Shown here one piece after another: positions 33,697 through 44,673 of a stretch of 64,000 nt of DNA (within the stretch, counting starts at the first letter, position 1; every line of letters starts with the position of its first letter). Location of the stretch: NCBI GenBank assembly GCA_963971405.1, contig OZ020485.1:14880001-14944000 (forward strand). Reading direction: 5' to 3'. The position numbers and the translations under genes are program-made. The notes under the pieces are model-generated. The model saw only the letters and a program-made list of their open reading frames with translations, did not search any database and was not told the origin of the DNA. Origin of the DNA: Psococerastis gibbosa (Eukaryota; Arthropoda; Insecta; Psocodea; Psocidae).

Positions 33697-34135
33697 TAAT
33701 GATAATAAAAACTGACATTAAAATAACAAGTTAAAATAAAATAAAAATAAAATAAACATTAGAAATAAATAACAAAAATAAATGATTAAGCCTTGTTTAG
33801 CAGCACTGTATGAGTCTTTTGTCCCAAATAAGCGCTAGCTTGGGGATGCGGGATGGTATTATTATGTATTGTATTTTTGTAATATTCCCTGGACAAGGAA
33901 AAGAAAAAAAAAATATTATTATTAAAATAAAAATAAAAATAAAATAAAATAAAAATTATAAATAAATAACAAAAATAAATGATTAAGCCTTGTTTAGCAG
34001 CACTGTATGAGTCTGTTGTCCCAAATAAGCGCTAGCTTGGGGATGCGGGATGGTATTATCATGTATTGTATTTTTTTGTAATATATTCTCCTTGTCCAGG
34101 GAATACTGGACAAGGAAAAGAAAGAAAGAAAGATT
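33697..34135 (+). repeat. LINE 3' untranslated region, duplicated
   Basis: The segment gattaagccttgtttagcag to ctggacaaggaaaag occurs at about 33782-33905 and again at about 33978-34125, separated by A/T-rich microsatellite. The second copy has extra bases around its ttgtccagggaatactgg stem. Confidence 0.8.
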
Positions 34136-34375
34136 AAGACTTGGGGCTGGCACCATCCTATAGGCAATGACCACCAGGCTAAATACGATGGTACACGCCA
34201 TTGCGTCGGAATCCGGCCATGGCGTGGCGCCCGAGTTATCACACTACTACATTGATACACCCTAACCCTAATTTCTCTCATTTATATCCTGAGCGTCATG
34301 TATCAGGCATATAACCCTATCCCCATAGTCTTAACTTGTTACTCATAGATAACGCGGTACTAGGTATTATCTTCA

Positions 34376-35340
34376 TAGCCCCCAGACATGTCTCCTAGAC
34401 TGAAGACCTGGCAGTTTATTCTTATTTTTATCGTTTGATTTTACATTTGTCACCAGTGCAAGATTATTAGGGAGATTCACTATGTCATTCAGAATGCTAA
34501 ATGTTTATAATTTTAAAGTCGCAAATATGTCCCAAAATCTTAAGTTTTTCCTTGTAGATTTAACGTGGTAACAGGTATTATCTTCATAGCCCCCAGACAT
34601 GTCTCCTAGACTGAAGACCTGGCAGTTTATTCTTATTTTTATCGTTTGATTTTACATTAGTAGTAGCAGTGTTCGTCGGGTTAATAACGACTTAGGCCTC
34701 ATTTGGGCCTATAGAGCGACCCCGACTTGACTGTCCTACGCCAGCCCATAGGACAGTGGACCTCCTGATTATAGTGGATTCCGAACCACTTGGGAAACAC
34801 AGTGAAGTCACACGATTAGTTCGGAGGTGACCAGGACAAGTCCTTCCATGTTTCCCTACCGGCACTGTGCACACGACAAAGTTATCTGCAGCTTTGAACC
34901 TGCTCTGGTCCGCTGGATTCAACATGGTATGGCGGCCGGTTTTGATTTTACATTTGTCACCAGTGCAAGATTATTAGGGAGATTCACTATGTCATTTAGA
35001 ATGCTAAATGTTTATAATTTTAAAGTCGCAAATATGTCCCAAAATCTTAAGTTTTTCCTTGTAGATTTAACGTGGTAACAGGTATTATCTTCATAGCCCC
35101 CAGACATGTCTCATAGACTGAAGACCTGGCAGTTTATTCTTATTTTTATCGTTTGATTTTACATTTGTCACCAGTGCAAGATTATTAGGGAGATTCACTA
35201 TGTCATTCAGAATGCTAAATGTTTATAATTTTAAAGTCGCAAATATGTCCCAAAATCTTAAGTTTTTCCTTGTAGATTTAACGTGGTAACAGGTATTATC
35301 TTCATAGCTCCCAGATATGTCTCCTAGACCGTAGACCTCT
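34376..35340. repeat. Tandem array, unit about 210 bp, split by retroposon J
   Basis: Units start with tcatagcccccagacatg near 34376, 34585, 35092 and (diverged) 35305. Spacing is 209 and 213 bp where uninterrupted. The second unit holds retroposon J. Units are nearly identical. Confidence 0.88.
34659..34940 (-). mobile_element. Retroposon J, copy 2
   Basis: 282 bp flanked by TTTGATTTTACATT at 34645-34658 and 34941-34954, which reconstitutes the tandem unit when removed. On minus it starts ccggccgcc and ends in (CTA)n. Copy 1 is at 12487-12770. A 78-codon frame beginning MLNPADQSR remains open in both copies, and the opposite strand is also open, so coding is unproven. Confidence 0.85.
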
Positions 35341-35394
35341 TATAATAGTTTATATTATATTTTTATTATAAATAATATGTGAGTTTATTTTTAA

Positions 35395-35669
35395 CAAAGT
35401 ACTTGGAGCCGTTTTGGAAACAATTTTTTTTTGCAGTTTTCTTGGATTTTTGTGTGGTAAAACCCCCTGAAATTGAGTTACCTTCAAATTTTAAAAAATT
35501 GTCCCGAGATATGATTTTTGTGAACCTACATGCCCAATTTTATCAAAACCCACTGAGTAGTTTTCCCACAAATCGACAGTCTGAAAGACAGAGATTTCGT
35601 AAAAAAACAACCTCAAAACGATTAATTAGTTGAAATCTCGGAATCGAAAATTTCGAACATCACAAAGCA
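35395..35669 (-). repeat. Family A, minus copy
   Basis: Reverse of the family: cacaaagc, aaatctcggaatcgaaaatt, agtagttttccca and tgtcccgagatatgatttttg occur in inverted order. Confidence 0.8.
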
Positions 35670-35699
35670 TTTTTTATCTTCTCTTCCTTTAATGCCTCT

Positions 35700-36000
35700 T
35701 CTATCGAAGATTGACGACATAATGGCAATTTCGATCTTTGAAGAGAAGTCGTGCTCTTGCCACACCACTGCCTCAGGTTTTTCAACAAGGATGTTTCCCT
35801 TCTGTCGGGAGCCCTAAGTCCTTCTATATTCCCTTGTGTCAGGATTTAATTTTTTTTTGGGGGGGGGGGGGGCAAGATACATAGTAAAAAAAATTGAATA
35901 AAACTCAACTTTTCAACAAAAAATTACCTTTTAAACTTACAAAAAACTTGTGACCCCCCTAAATTTTCGGCTGGGTCCGCCCTTGGGCATGCTGATGTCA
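35700..36000 (+). repeat. Dispersed repeat followed by poly-G element
   Basis: 35700-35835 matches 56120-56290 reversed. Then caggatttaat, G14 (35859-35872) and a right end gctgggtccgcccttggg, the poly-G family. Confidence 0.6.
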
Positions 36001-36279
36001 TTTCCAAATCTGCCACCGTCCACGTCTCCATATCTCACCATTCAAAAAAAAAAAGAAAAGAAAAGAAAAAGAGAAACTTTAGTAAAGTTAATGTTTTGGA
36101 AGAACTTTTAAAAACTAGATTTGGGTTTCAAAACGCAATAAAAATTCTTAAAAATCTACATGTAAAAAACAAAATCATCTATATTCTATAGGACACCCCT
36201 TGCCCTGCAGAAATATGTTTTTTGTTTTAAAATCAAATTATTTCTTTTCTAGTTAAAAACGTACTATTTTGCACCCACA

Positions 36280-36467
36280 CGACTTCGGTGGCAAGGTGGT
36301 AGCGTACTTGTACTTGTGCGAGTCTCTGCACACCTTGCAATCGGCGAGACGTATCGTAACTTGACACAAGCACCTATTAGGTTACTTAGCGAGGCAATAG
36401 AAGAGGTTAATCGGATACATTCATTAAATTGTTTCCACGCGATTAACCTTTTATTAAAAAAGAAAAA
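36280..36467 (+). mobile_element. SINE family D, full-length copy
   Basis: Head gacttcggtggcaaggtggta with an A-box-like segment, middle cacaagcacctattaggttac, end attaaccttttattaaaaaag. Compared with copies at 22175, 43112 and 52450. Confidence 0.75.
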
Positions 36468-36524
36468 ACGCCCCTACCCACATTTCCTCAGAATTCCATA
36501 AATATTGGGAGGAACCACGCTGCA

Positions 36525-36752
36525 ACAGGACATGTAGAGTAGTGGTAAGGACTCTGACTTTCACCCGAAAGGTTGTTGGTTCGAGTCCTACACTTCCTAC
36601 ATTTTCTGGCCATGCTTCGGAGGGCATGTAAAGCAGGCGGTCCCAGGCCTTCCTAGTTGAGTGTAAGAGAGGGCTTTATAGCCCTAACTCCGCCAGGTTG
36701 GCTTAGTAATAGAACAAAAAAAGTCCTTATTTATTTATTTATTTATTTTACA
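36525..36752 (+). mobile_element. SINE family S, tRNA-Glu-derived, copy 1
   Basis: The head tagtggtaaggactctgac, then tttcaccc and B box GGTTCGAGTCC parallels tRNA-Glu (TTC anticodon loop ctttcac). The body includes ggcatgtaaagcaggcgg. The tail is a small stem (agggcttta/tagccct) followed by aactccgccaggttggc and a (TTTA)n run. Transcription would be by RNA polymerase III. Confidence 0.88.
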
Positions 36753-37221
36753 AGTAGCGCCAACAGTCCCTCAAAGCCTAAATTCACGGGCTTGTGCCTT
36801 GACCACTGCACCATTATGTTGCTGGAGTTAAATAAAGCAGCATTAAAAGCAGAGATTTGGTGAGACACAGGCTATTATAATATTAGGACGTCTGGATACC
36901 ATTAATCAGAACGCGGCGTTATCAGAGCCCGGCGCCTCCAGTTTTTGCCCTCCCCGGTTCCCATATATTCAATTATTTTACGGCATACACTGCCTTTGGT
37001 TATCGTTAGATATCATACGATCCTAATGTGTTGCCTCTCTTTTCGCCGTCTATAACTTGTTTGTTCTTGTCTATTTTTTTTATATTTATTTTAAGCTTTG
37101 TTTCTTTTTTCTGTGCCTGCTTATTAAACAGTTGGAGTGGCCTGGTGTAGTTCAAATAGTGAAAAACTGGGCTATAAGCCAAAGCGTCGAGGTTTATGAC
37201 TCGTTATAAAAAGGAAAATTT
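36753..37221. other. No gene seen
   Basis: Intron sequence between SINE copies. Confidence 0.5.
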
Positions 37222-37345
37222 CCCAGCTATAAAGTCCTCTCTTACACTTAGCTAGGAAGGCCCGGGACCGCCTGCTTTACATGCCCTCCAAAGCATGGCC
37301 AGAACATGTAGTGAGGGACTCGAACCAACGACCTATATGGACTCT
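37222..37345 (-). repeat. SINE family S, minus fragment
   Basis: Carries ctaggaaggcccgggaccgc, tgccctccaaagcatggcc and gggactcgaaccaacgacc. Confidence 0.8.
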
Positions 37346-37519
37346 TAAGTTCCTTTCATACGCGGTCAATTGGCTATTTTCATAACTCTGGCCGCCACTT
37401 AAGATGTGAGCCGCCGGTTTAGGCAAAACACCTGACTATTTGAGTTCCATGCGACCACCACCACCACCACCACTCGCACAGGTCTCATGAAACTATGACC
37501 AATATATTTCAATACACTA

Positions 37520-37735
37520 CACAGGACATGTAGAGTAGTGGACTCTGACTTTCACCCGAACGGTTGTTGGTCCCACACTACCTACATTTTCTGGCCATGC
37601 TTCGGAGGGCATGTAAAGCAGGCGGTCCCGGGTCTTCCTAGTTGAGTGTAAGAGAGGGCTTATAGCCCTAACTCCGCTAGGTTGGCTTAGTAATTGAACA
37701 AAAAAAGTCCTTATTTATTTATTTATTTACACAAA
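37520..37735 (+). mobile_element. SINE family S, copy 2
   Basis: Same order as copy 1 with a small deletion in the D-arm and a damaged B box (ggttgttggtcccacac). Ends in (TTTA)n. Confidence 0.85.
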
Positions 37736-38271
37736 CATTTTTTCAGTAAAAGGCACTGCCCTGACATCCTCACAAAGAAAACCGAGCTTCAACACAACAT
37801 ATACGATAACCTTATAAATCTCAATAGCTACCCACATTAAACCCTGACAAGAGCCCCTAAAATCCCTTAACCCTAATTAGCCCTTTAAAACCACTGCAAT
37901 ATATAAACTCCATGTGCAATAATTCAATAAATTATATTCAATTTGAGAAATCCTTATCGTTACGACCCTTATTAACATAGTTATTACTTTTTATCGGAAA
38001 CGACGCGTTAATAATTTGAATTGTTTGTCTAAGCTCTAAATCCGCAACCAGTAATTTAATGTTCAAAATAGGTATGAAGAGATAGGTTTCGAGATAGCGC
38101 ATAGGGGTTATCAATTAGGTATGGCAGTATCCTTCCGGGTAGTTAGTTATGCCAAGCTATTTGTTTTTTTACATTGACGGCCAAGGTGCAGTGCGCCTGC
38201 TGTCCCGCCCATTCGCTTAATACAATGTCTCTAGAATTAATTTTTCTTCACGGGAGTACAGAGCTTCTATT
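37736..38271. other. No gene seen
   Basis: AT-rich intron sequence. Confidence 0.5.
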
Positions 38272-38274
38272 TTA

Positions 38275-38655
38275 GGCGCCCGTTCCACCGACCGGCTAGG
38301 GCTATTTACAAAAACGGTGACGTGGTAGCAGACATTCAAGACTTAGGCGGGGTTTCCACCGACCTCGCATTGCAGAATTGACAATGTTTATTTTCCTCTA
38401 TGCCGTAGTTAAAATTGATCAATGATCATACAGTAAAATCACAAACAAACAAACTAAAATTAAAAAATGGCGTCATGGGATATCTTAAGTACAAACATTT
38501 TAATAGATTTCTATAAAAAGAAAAATTCTAATTTCCGTCAATGTAATTTGCATTCTGCAATGAGAGGTCTGTGGAAACGCCACCTAAGTCTTGAATGTCT
38601 GCTACCGCGTCACTGTTTTTGTAAATAGCCCTAGCCGGTCGGTGGAATGGGCGCC
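38275..38655. mobile_element. Family E MITE, copy 2
   Basis: 381 bp, same ends as copy 1. Flanks TTA (38272-38274) and TAA (38656-38658). Over 90% alike to copy 1 by eye. Confidence 0.88.
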
Positions 38656-38887
38656 TAATATGGAGTTATCAGCTGCTACGCGAATACATTTTTGTTGCTA
38701 ATAAATAACAATACTATACTGTACATAAAAAAACATTGCCACGACTCACCCTTCTGAGGTTGGCAACACATACAAGTGCAAACTAGCGTAGCTTGAATTT
38801 TTTCACAATAAAACATACAGTATCTTTTGTAATTTATGGCTTTCAATTCCTTTTTAGGTTGGAGTTCCAAAACAATTGCCCACCTAT

Positions 38888-39354
38888 CATTGGCGTAAAT
38901 AGGGGGTCCTGGGGGGGGGGGGGGCTAAGCCCCCAGAGGCACTCGTAGCCCCCCCCCCAAGATTTCTGGTGACAAAGACGTTATGGAGGCGAAAGGCATA
39001 GCATCCATCGAAAGGGAAATTAATTCTTGGTATGCTTATTTTACATGCAAGACATCATTAAAAAAAATCTACATATTGACCAAGTACTTTCACAAAAAAT
39101 ATGTTACTCAAAATGCTTAAAACCCCAATATTTCAGACTAATTTTCTCAAAATGTTTCTACGGGGGAGACCCCCCTCCGTGGTAGGTTTATTGGTCGGTA
39201 AAAACTCAACTTTACTGCGGGCCTATTTATCAATTTTTTTCTCCGGGACCCCTTTCTTCTTCTTTCTCACTTCAGAAGTGAATGAGTAATGAATCCAAGT
39301 CTTGGGGTCCTTAAGCCCCCCCCCCCCAGAAATTTTGGGAATTTTCGCCAATGG
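38888..39354. mobile_element. hAT-like poly-G element with 8-bp duplication
   Basis: Exact CCACCTAT at 38880-38887 and 39355-39362. Ends CATTGGCGTAAAT and, inverted, CCATTGGCGAAAAT. G14 at 38911-38924, C10 at 38949-38958 and C12 at 39316-39327. No transposase frame; the 62-codon frame at 39101 is not conserved. Confidence 0.82.
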
Positions 39355-39574
39355 CCACCTATGTTTAGCATATGCAACCAATAGTCATTAAAATATATAT
39401 AACAATCAGTAGCTTTGAAAACTTATCCTGCGTTTATTTAGCAATGAATAAGTGAGAGCATGTACTTGGGGAAGGCATATCCCATTAGCTATTGATATTG
39501 TGCTGAGCTTGCTGAATTTATCACGCATGAGACTCCCTGCAGTTGGGAAATTGCGCATTTAAAAAGGGGTTAAA

Positions 39575-39657
39575 GACCGAAAGTAGAGGATCTAGAAAAA
39601 TCTGGACTTGTTGGGATTCGAACGCGCTAAGTCCAGATTTGTTCCTCTACTTTCGGT
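39575..39657. repeat. Hairpin with tRNA-like loop
   Basis: Arms ACCGAAAGTAGAGGA and TCCTCTACTTTCGGT, extended by AATCTGGACTT and AAGTCCAGATT, enclose gttgggattcgaacgcgct, which looks like a reversed tRNA B-box region. A one-armed relative is at 4760-4830. Confidence 0.7.
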
Positions 39658-39884
39658 TACAACGAGGAGATTGCCTCTTCAACCTAAGGTATTTTAATGT
39701 TAGTATTATATACCATATAATTCAAAAATATTGGGGGTTGGTTGATGGTTTTATGAAATTTCATTATTTTTTCAACGTCTTAAAACAGTACAATAAAATT
39801 ACAAAGGTTTTTCCGTTGGCCTTGAGGGAACAAGACAATCCAGACTAAGAGGCTTACTTTAAATAATTACGGGCCGATTTCAAA

Positions 39885-40115
39885 CCTATTGGTTAATGGC
39901 AATGGTGTAATATTATTTAACACAGGGTTGGTTGTACTTACATTGGCTGTTGTGTTAGTAGTAATTAGAGGCAGGGTCAACGAACAGTTTGGGCGGACCC
40001 CCTTCCTTTGACAACGGGCTTCGCCGTAATTGTTTGATGTCTCTACCTATAATGACTACTAACATAATAGACAATGTAAGTGCAACTATCCTTTGCCAAT
40101 TTAAAACAATGGTTT
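39885..40115. repeat. Inverted pair of family R tail segments
   Basis: 39885-39970 is the reverse complement, and 39990-40115 the direct relative, of the tail at 61345-61490 (gacaatgtaagtgcaacta and its complement). The hammerhead-like core is not present here. Confidence 0.65.
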
Positions 40116-40204
40116 CCCTATCCACGCATAAAATGTTTATTGTAGATGACCCAGCCACACAAATTCAGAGGACAAAAAGCCCAGAGACAAAATTATAATC
40201 CTAC

Positions 40205-40357
40205 CTGGTTATCACGGTGCTGAACTGCGAAGAAGCCAACGAGGGAGATGACTTCGTGAAGAAGAGCTTTTTCCCGATCACGATGGCTGCAGTACCACAG
40301 TAGATAGCTCGCTATATGTCTGAACTGCAGAGAAACTCCTTCAGCCCCGAGAATACT
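40205..40357 (-). CDS. SCAPER: SCAPER homologue, exon
   Basis: 153 bp, 51 codons, phase 0 on both sides. Acceptor TTTGCAG, donor CAG|GTAGGA. The peptide begins SILGAEGVSLQFRHIASYLL, continues WYCSHRDREKALLHEVI and ends FFAVQHRDNQ. This is among the most conserved stretches of SCAPER (SIVGAEGLSL.FRHIASYLLWYCS...LLHEVI..VG.F...H.DNQ in vertebrates, from memory). It links without frame change to the exons at 44439 and 27555. In vertebrates SCAPER acts at the cytosolic face of the ER. Confidence 0.95.
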
Positions 40358-41189
40358 CTGCAAACAAAACAACAAGTTAGAAAGGAACAAAAAAGGTTAA
40401 AGGTATCTCGAAACTGACTAAAAGAAATTACCCTTATTGTGAATCTGCGAACTTCCTGGAACCGCTTTTCAGCATTACTTCAGGATAGTCGTACCTTTTC
40501 CGGCTGTTATAGCTGGGCCTGGTTTTTGTAAAGGTCTTTTCTCTTTCATCTTGCGACTCAAGACGAGCCATGCCAATTCTATCACAATTCTATCACCAAG
40601 CCACCTCCGACTGAAGCATTGTCATGTTCAAATTTAGAGCTCCTACCTTGGCTTCACATGCCCTCCTCTTCTCACCAAGTTATCCTAGTTTACACTTGCA
40701 AGCGGTAGCATAGACCGTCAAGCTCTGTACCCCAAGGAAAAAAAATCAGATCAATTGCACAACACGGCGAATAGCCTAAGCCAATCTTCCAACAAGGGTT
40801 CTATGATGGCCGATAGGCCTGAGATAGATACACGGATGAGTCTAATTTACTCGCAAAGTAAACAACTGATGGAAACCAAGTTATTTGCGCGAGTAAACAA
40901 CCAGTTGTTTTATTTAAATAAGTCTAACTGAATCATTTCTATGCGAGCCCACAGGGCCCCCGGGACTTGCTGCTGCTCGCCACTTGAGATGCATAGGGGA
41001 CGGGCATTTGTTTACATTCGGCTAAATCAAAATATTTCAACAGAATCGCTTTCTTTGCTCGAGTTTTTTTTTGTAGGAATAATAATTAATTTAAGGGCAC
41101 GCGTTGAAAATTGTTTGGGAATACAGTTAAAGGATTATAGTGGGGTTTCTTCATGCTTTAGGCAATCGACTGGATGCGGCTCCCTAAAT
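40358..41189. other. No gene seen
   Basis: Intron sequence; no further exon or intact repeat recognised. Confidence 0.55.
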
Positions 41190-41560
41190 TTTAGATGCCC
41201 GCTGAACCTTGCCTTATGCCTGATTGGCTATTCGAAAATTGTTGGTACTGCTTGCGCATGACTTTTGGCCGTTTTCAAACGGTGTTACATGTCCTTAAGG
41301 TCAACCCACATCGGCTACAAGTGGCAATGGACAAGCCGAGACTGTCTTACCATTCCCACAATGCAACAGCCTCAAACAAGAAACATTTTTCAATCACAAC
41401 TAACTGGGCGCCCAAGAAAGGAGTATTTGCAGCAAGTTATGGAGGATGTAGGGGCCAAGACATACGTGGAGCTGAAGGCTCGAGGGGAGTGGAGGCATCG
41501 AAGCCACATGTTGCTGACAACCAGCCATCCGGCTGTAACTTGAAGAGGAAGAACTAACTA
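41190..41560 (+). pseudogene. Probable LINE C-terminal remnant
   Basis: The frame 41265-41543 contains TGRPRKEYLQQVMEDVGA, then TYVELKARGEWRHRSHMLL, the general pattern GRPR..Y...V.....Y.ELK..A.....WR at the end of some non-LTR ORF2 proteins. A purine-rich stretch follows the stop. Assignment rests on pattern memory only. Confidence 0.5.
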
Positions 41561-41564
41561 TGAA

Positions 41565-41830
41565 GAACTGGAAGGTATATTATGATGGCACTACGTAATA
41601 GACAAACCAAGAGTTCTGTATAGGAGAGATAGGACATACAGTATCAACGCGCCAAATATATTTTTTTGAATTCTGGGGCCACCTGGGACGTATTATTTTA
41701 ATGGCTGGTCATAGGAGACGTGGCGCGTGGGCCCAGAAATAAAAAAAAAACAATATTTTTGATTGGAAGCAAATGTCTCATCTCTCAACAAACCAAGAGT
41801 TCTACATACGAGAGATGACCTTCCCTTCCA
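41565..41830 (+). repeat. Local direct repeat and dispersed segment
   Basis: caaaccaagagttct occurs at about 41600 and 41788. The stretch 41690-41775 (ggctggtcataggagacgtgg) resembles 53835-53890. Confidence 0.55.
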
Positions 41831-41834
41831 CCAG

Positions 41835-42007
41835 CAGCCTGATCGAGGCGATTATAATACCGGTATTTATTTAATCCCCTGGTAATAAGAATGTAAACAA
41901 GATAATTTTATAATGGAAAGTGCTATTCAAAATTTGTTTGTTTACAGTTATAATGAATGCTAGGGTATTTATTTAACCCCGGTATTACAATCGCCTCGAT
42001 CAGGCTG
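41835..42007. mobile_element. Family B TIR element, short copy 2
   Basis: 173 bp with ends CAGCCTGATCGAGGCGATTA and the inverse. CAG flanks both sides (41832-41834 and 42008-42010). The ends match copy 1 at most positions while the interior is different. Confidence 0.82.
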
Positions 42008-42164
42008 CAGATATTTCTTAAATTTCTGGTGTCACCTTCACCGTGGCTGCAAGGTGTGATCCGGTTGGTCGATGAAGATGTGGCAGAAATTAAAAATATA
42101 TCCTTGGCGGGAGCAAACGTCCCATCTCTCCTGAATATAACTCCAGACAAACCAAGCACAAGCA

Positions 42165-42353
42165 CACGCGAAACCCCATATACGAGAGAAATAACTAATA
42201 ATGAATTCAAACCCATAAGTCTTAAAACAACATATAATATTTACCATGAAACGGGACCCCTAACCAGTTCATCATACTTCAGCTCTTATTTACTCTCCGC
42301 TAAGAAACCGAGATTTCAATAAATTTGCCAATTCACAAACACCATCCATTCGC
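42165..42353 (+). repeat. Dispersed repeat C, copy 1
   Basis: Matches 46990-47226 in reverse (cttaaaacaacatataatat, aatttgccaattcacaaaca). Confidence 0.7.
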
Positions 42354-42883
42354 AAAGTAAATTCATATAATATCTGAATGCTGAATTTGCTAAGATGGAA
42401 ATGACAATCATCATCAAAATCATCATTATCAAACAAATCTCATGCGCTACGTATTCAAATCAGGCAAACAATACCACCGCCGCGTATTTGGGTTGGCCAA
42501 ATTGAGAAGATGTCTGGAATTTGGAATCAGCCAATCAGCGATGAAAGCCGGCTCATTTGCAAACTGTATGAGCCAATCGGGGAGGCGGGTTAGGTTGATG
42601 CCCCCTGCAGGTTTTGCGAGAAGTATTTTTATTGAGAGAAATTTCAACGATTTGAAGAATTCGTGAGCCGGCATATAATTATGTGTATAACAGGTATTGT
42701 TGGGATTTTGTTATCTTAATGGTTCGCTATATGGAGGGCTTGATAGACTCCGTCATGAAGGCCAGTTTTACACAACGTATGTACATTTGAGTAGAGCTTT
42801 AAGAGGATGTGGAACGAAGACATTGGTCTCCCCTGGATTAATCGATTTTTATTGTTTTCTTTTTGTATACTTTTTTTGTTGCT
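42354..42883. other. No gene seen
   Basis: Intron sequence; small overlapping frames on both strands at 42442-42674 have no domain. Confidence 0.5.
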
Positions 42884-42990
42884 AAAACCCCTACAACTAA
42901 GTTACCCCAAAGTAAAAAAAAACTGGCCCCGAGATTTGATTTTCGTGAACCTGCCTGCCAAATTTCAATCCCAAAAACCATCAAGTAGTG
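42884..42990 (-). repeat. Family A, minus fragment
   Basis: aaaacccctacaactaagtta, cccgagatttgattttcgtga and gccaaatttcaatc follow the reversed family order. Confidence 0.7.
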
Positions 42991-43017
42991 GATTAATTTG
43001 GTTGTTATTTTCTTTTG

Positions 43018-43410
43018 TAAATAAAATAAATAAATAAGGACATTTTTTGTTCTATTACTAAGCCAACCTAGCGGAGTTAGGGCTATAAAGCCCTCTCTTA
43101 CAATCAACTTTTTTTTTTTTTTTATATAAAAAGGTTAATTGCATACAAAAAATTTAATGAATGTATCCGATTGACCTCTTCAGTCGCCTCACTAAGTTAC
43201 CTAATAGGTACTTGTGTCGAGTTTCGACACGTTTCCGATCGCATGGCGTGTAGAGACTCGCACTAGTACAAGCACGCTACCACCTGGCCATCGAAGTCGA
43301 ACTAGGAAGGCCCGGGACCGCCTGCTTTACATTCCCTCCAAAGCATGGCCAGATAATGTAGGAAGTGCAGGACTCAAACCAACAAGCTTTCGGGTGAAAG
43401 TGAAAGAGTG
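43018..43410 (-). mobile_element. SINE family S copy interrupted by SINE family D
   Basis: Family S parts at 43018-43110 (tail) and 43303-43410 (body and head) are split by a family D copy at about 43111-43302, also on minus. AACT borders both junctions, compatible with a short target duplication. Confidence 0.85.
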
Positions 43411-43420
43411 TATTTTTCTA

Positions 43421-43640
43421 GGTAAAACCCCCGAAACTAAGTTATCCCAAAGTAGAAAGCCTGGTCCCGAGATACGAGTATGATTTTTGTGAACCTACCT
43501 ACTAAATTTCAATCCGCAAACATATCAAGTAGTTTGCCCATAAATCGATGAATAGACAGACTGACATTGCGTAAAAAACACTATTTTGTTCCTGGGACCT
43601 CAATACGCGTAATTCCATTGAAATCTCGACTAATAATAAT
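43421..43640 (-). repeat. Family A, minus copy
   Basis: gtaaaacccccgaaactaag, tatgatttttgtgaacctac, agacagactgacattgcgta and ctgggacctcaa occur in reversed family order. Confidence 0.8.
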
Positions 43641-43966
43641 AAATTAATTGAAATAATTGTCCTCAGATTTATTTTCGACTTTCCTGATTTTCCCTCTCCT
43701 AAATTTTTCGATGGAACAAGTCTATTACGCAGAATGGGCAGACATGCTCATTGCAATGTGGTGTATCCTACTACATAATGGTGATCAGAAGGCTAGTTAT
43801 AGGTATTTTTGTCGCCTGATGGATGGGCTTCTCTTAAAAGTGATAGAACTATAAAAGGCTTTTAACAGCGACTTACGGGACACTCTAAGGCCTTCTCGGG
43901 AAATTTTCATGCAGACCTCGTATTGGTAACAAAGCAGAGAGCCAGAGAGAGAACAGCTAATATGTT

Positions 43967-44190
43967 AAATAAATAAATAAATAAGGACTTTTTATTGTTT
44001 CTATTACTAAGCCAACCTAGCGGAGTTTGGGCTGTAAAGCCCTCTCTTACACTCAACTAGGAAGGCCCCGGACCGCCTGCTTTACATGCCCTCCGAAGCA
44101 TGGCCAGAAAATGTAGCCAGTGTGGGACTCGAACCAACAACCTTTCGGGTGAAAGTCAGAGTCTGTAGCACTACACTACATGTCTCTGTT
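43967..44190 (-). mobile_element. SINE family S, minus copy
   Basis: Complete from (AAAT)n tail through ggagtttgggctgtaaagcc to gggactcgaaccaac and the tRNA-like head. Confidence 0.88.
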
Positions 44191-44348
44191 AGGGTTACAA
44201 GTGTCTCCATCTTATTGTAGTATTAAATGAGTATATTAGTATTTTACCGTATTTATTCTGTACAGCTTCCTTATGGTAATATAGACCATAACGACCCCCA
44301 AAATCAAAAAATAAAAATTGTCCCAGAAATGATTGTTGAGAACCCACA

Positions 44349-44409
44349 GTAGCATCGCATGGCGGCGCGTCCAGATTAAGTACCATGCCGCACAATACTG
44401 ACACAGCCA
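44349..44409 (-). pseudogene. Decayed duplicate of part of the SCAPER exon at 44439
   Basis: On minus it reads MAVSVLCGMVLNLDAPPCDA in one frame, against AVSIIYGMLLHQDAPPRDA in the real exon. The DNA shares tagcatcgc.tggcggcgcg and flanks. It lies about 30 bp inside the intron after that exon. No acceptor site precedes it, so it is probably not spliced. Confidence 0.75.
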
Positions 44410-44438
44410 TTATATTTTTATATTTGTCAACAACCTAC

Positions 44439-44673
44439 CTGGAATGTAGGGAGATCCAGTTCAGCGACGGACCGTAGTAATTGAATAGTTGCCAAGACAA
44501 CAGCCACGGTAGCAGCAGGTAGTACAGGCGGCGCCGCTGTAGCATCGCGTGGCGGCGCGTCCTGATGAAGTAACATCCCATAAATAATGGACACGGCCCC
44601 TACAAGCTCGGTACCTTTCAGAGTAGCTAGGAGCTGCGTTGGGTCTTCACTGCCGTGACGAACGCCTTTGCAC
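44439..44673 (-). CDS. SCAPER: SCAPER homologue, exon
   Basis: 235 bp. The acceptor is TTACTTGCAG and the first base completes a split Arg codon with the AG at the end of the exon at 45804. The donor is TTCCAG|GTAGGT, phase 0. The peptide runs CKGVRHGSEDPTQLLATLKG, then TELVGAVSIIYGMLLHQDAP, a low-complexity Ala/Pro/Val insert, and SVAELDLPTFQ. This parallels the vertebrate segment DPT.L...L..T.L.G....LY..L.H ... LPAFQ just before SIVGAEG. The Ala/Pro-rich middle is divergent. The exact phase match with both neighbours supports the gene call. Confidence 0.93.

Noticed and set aside
36540..36600. Possible tRNA-Glu gene
   Set aside because: The tRNA-like segment is followed by a SINE body and tail shared by many copies, and the acceptor stem does not close.
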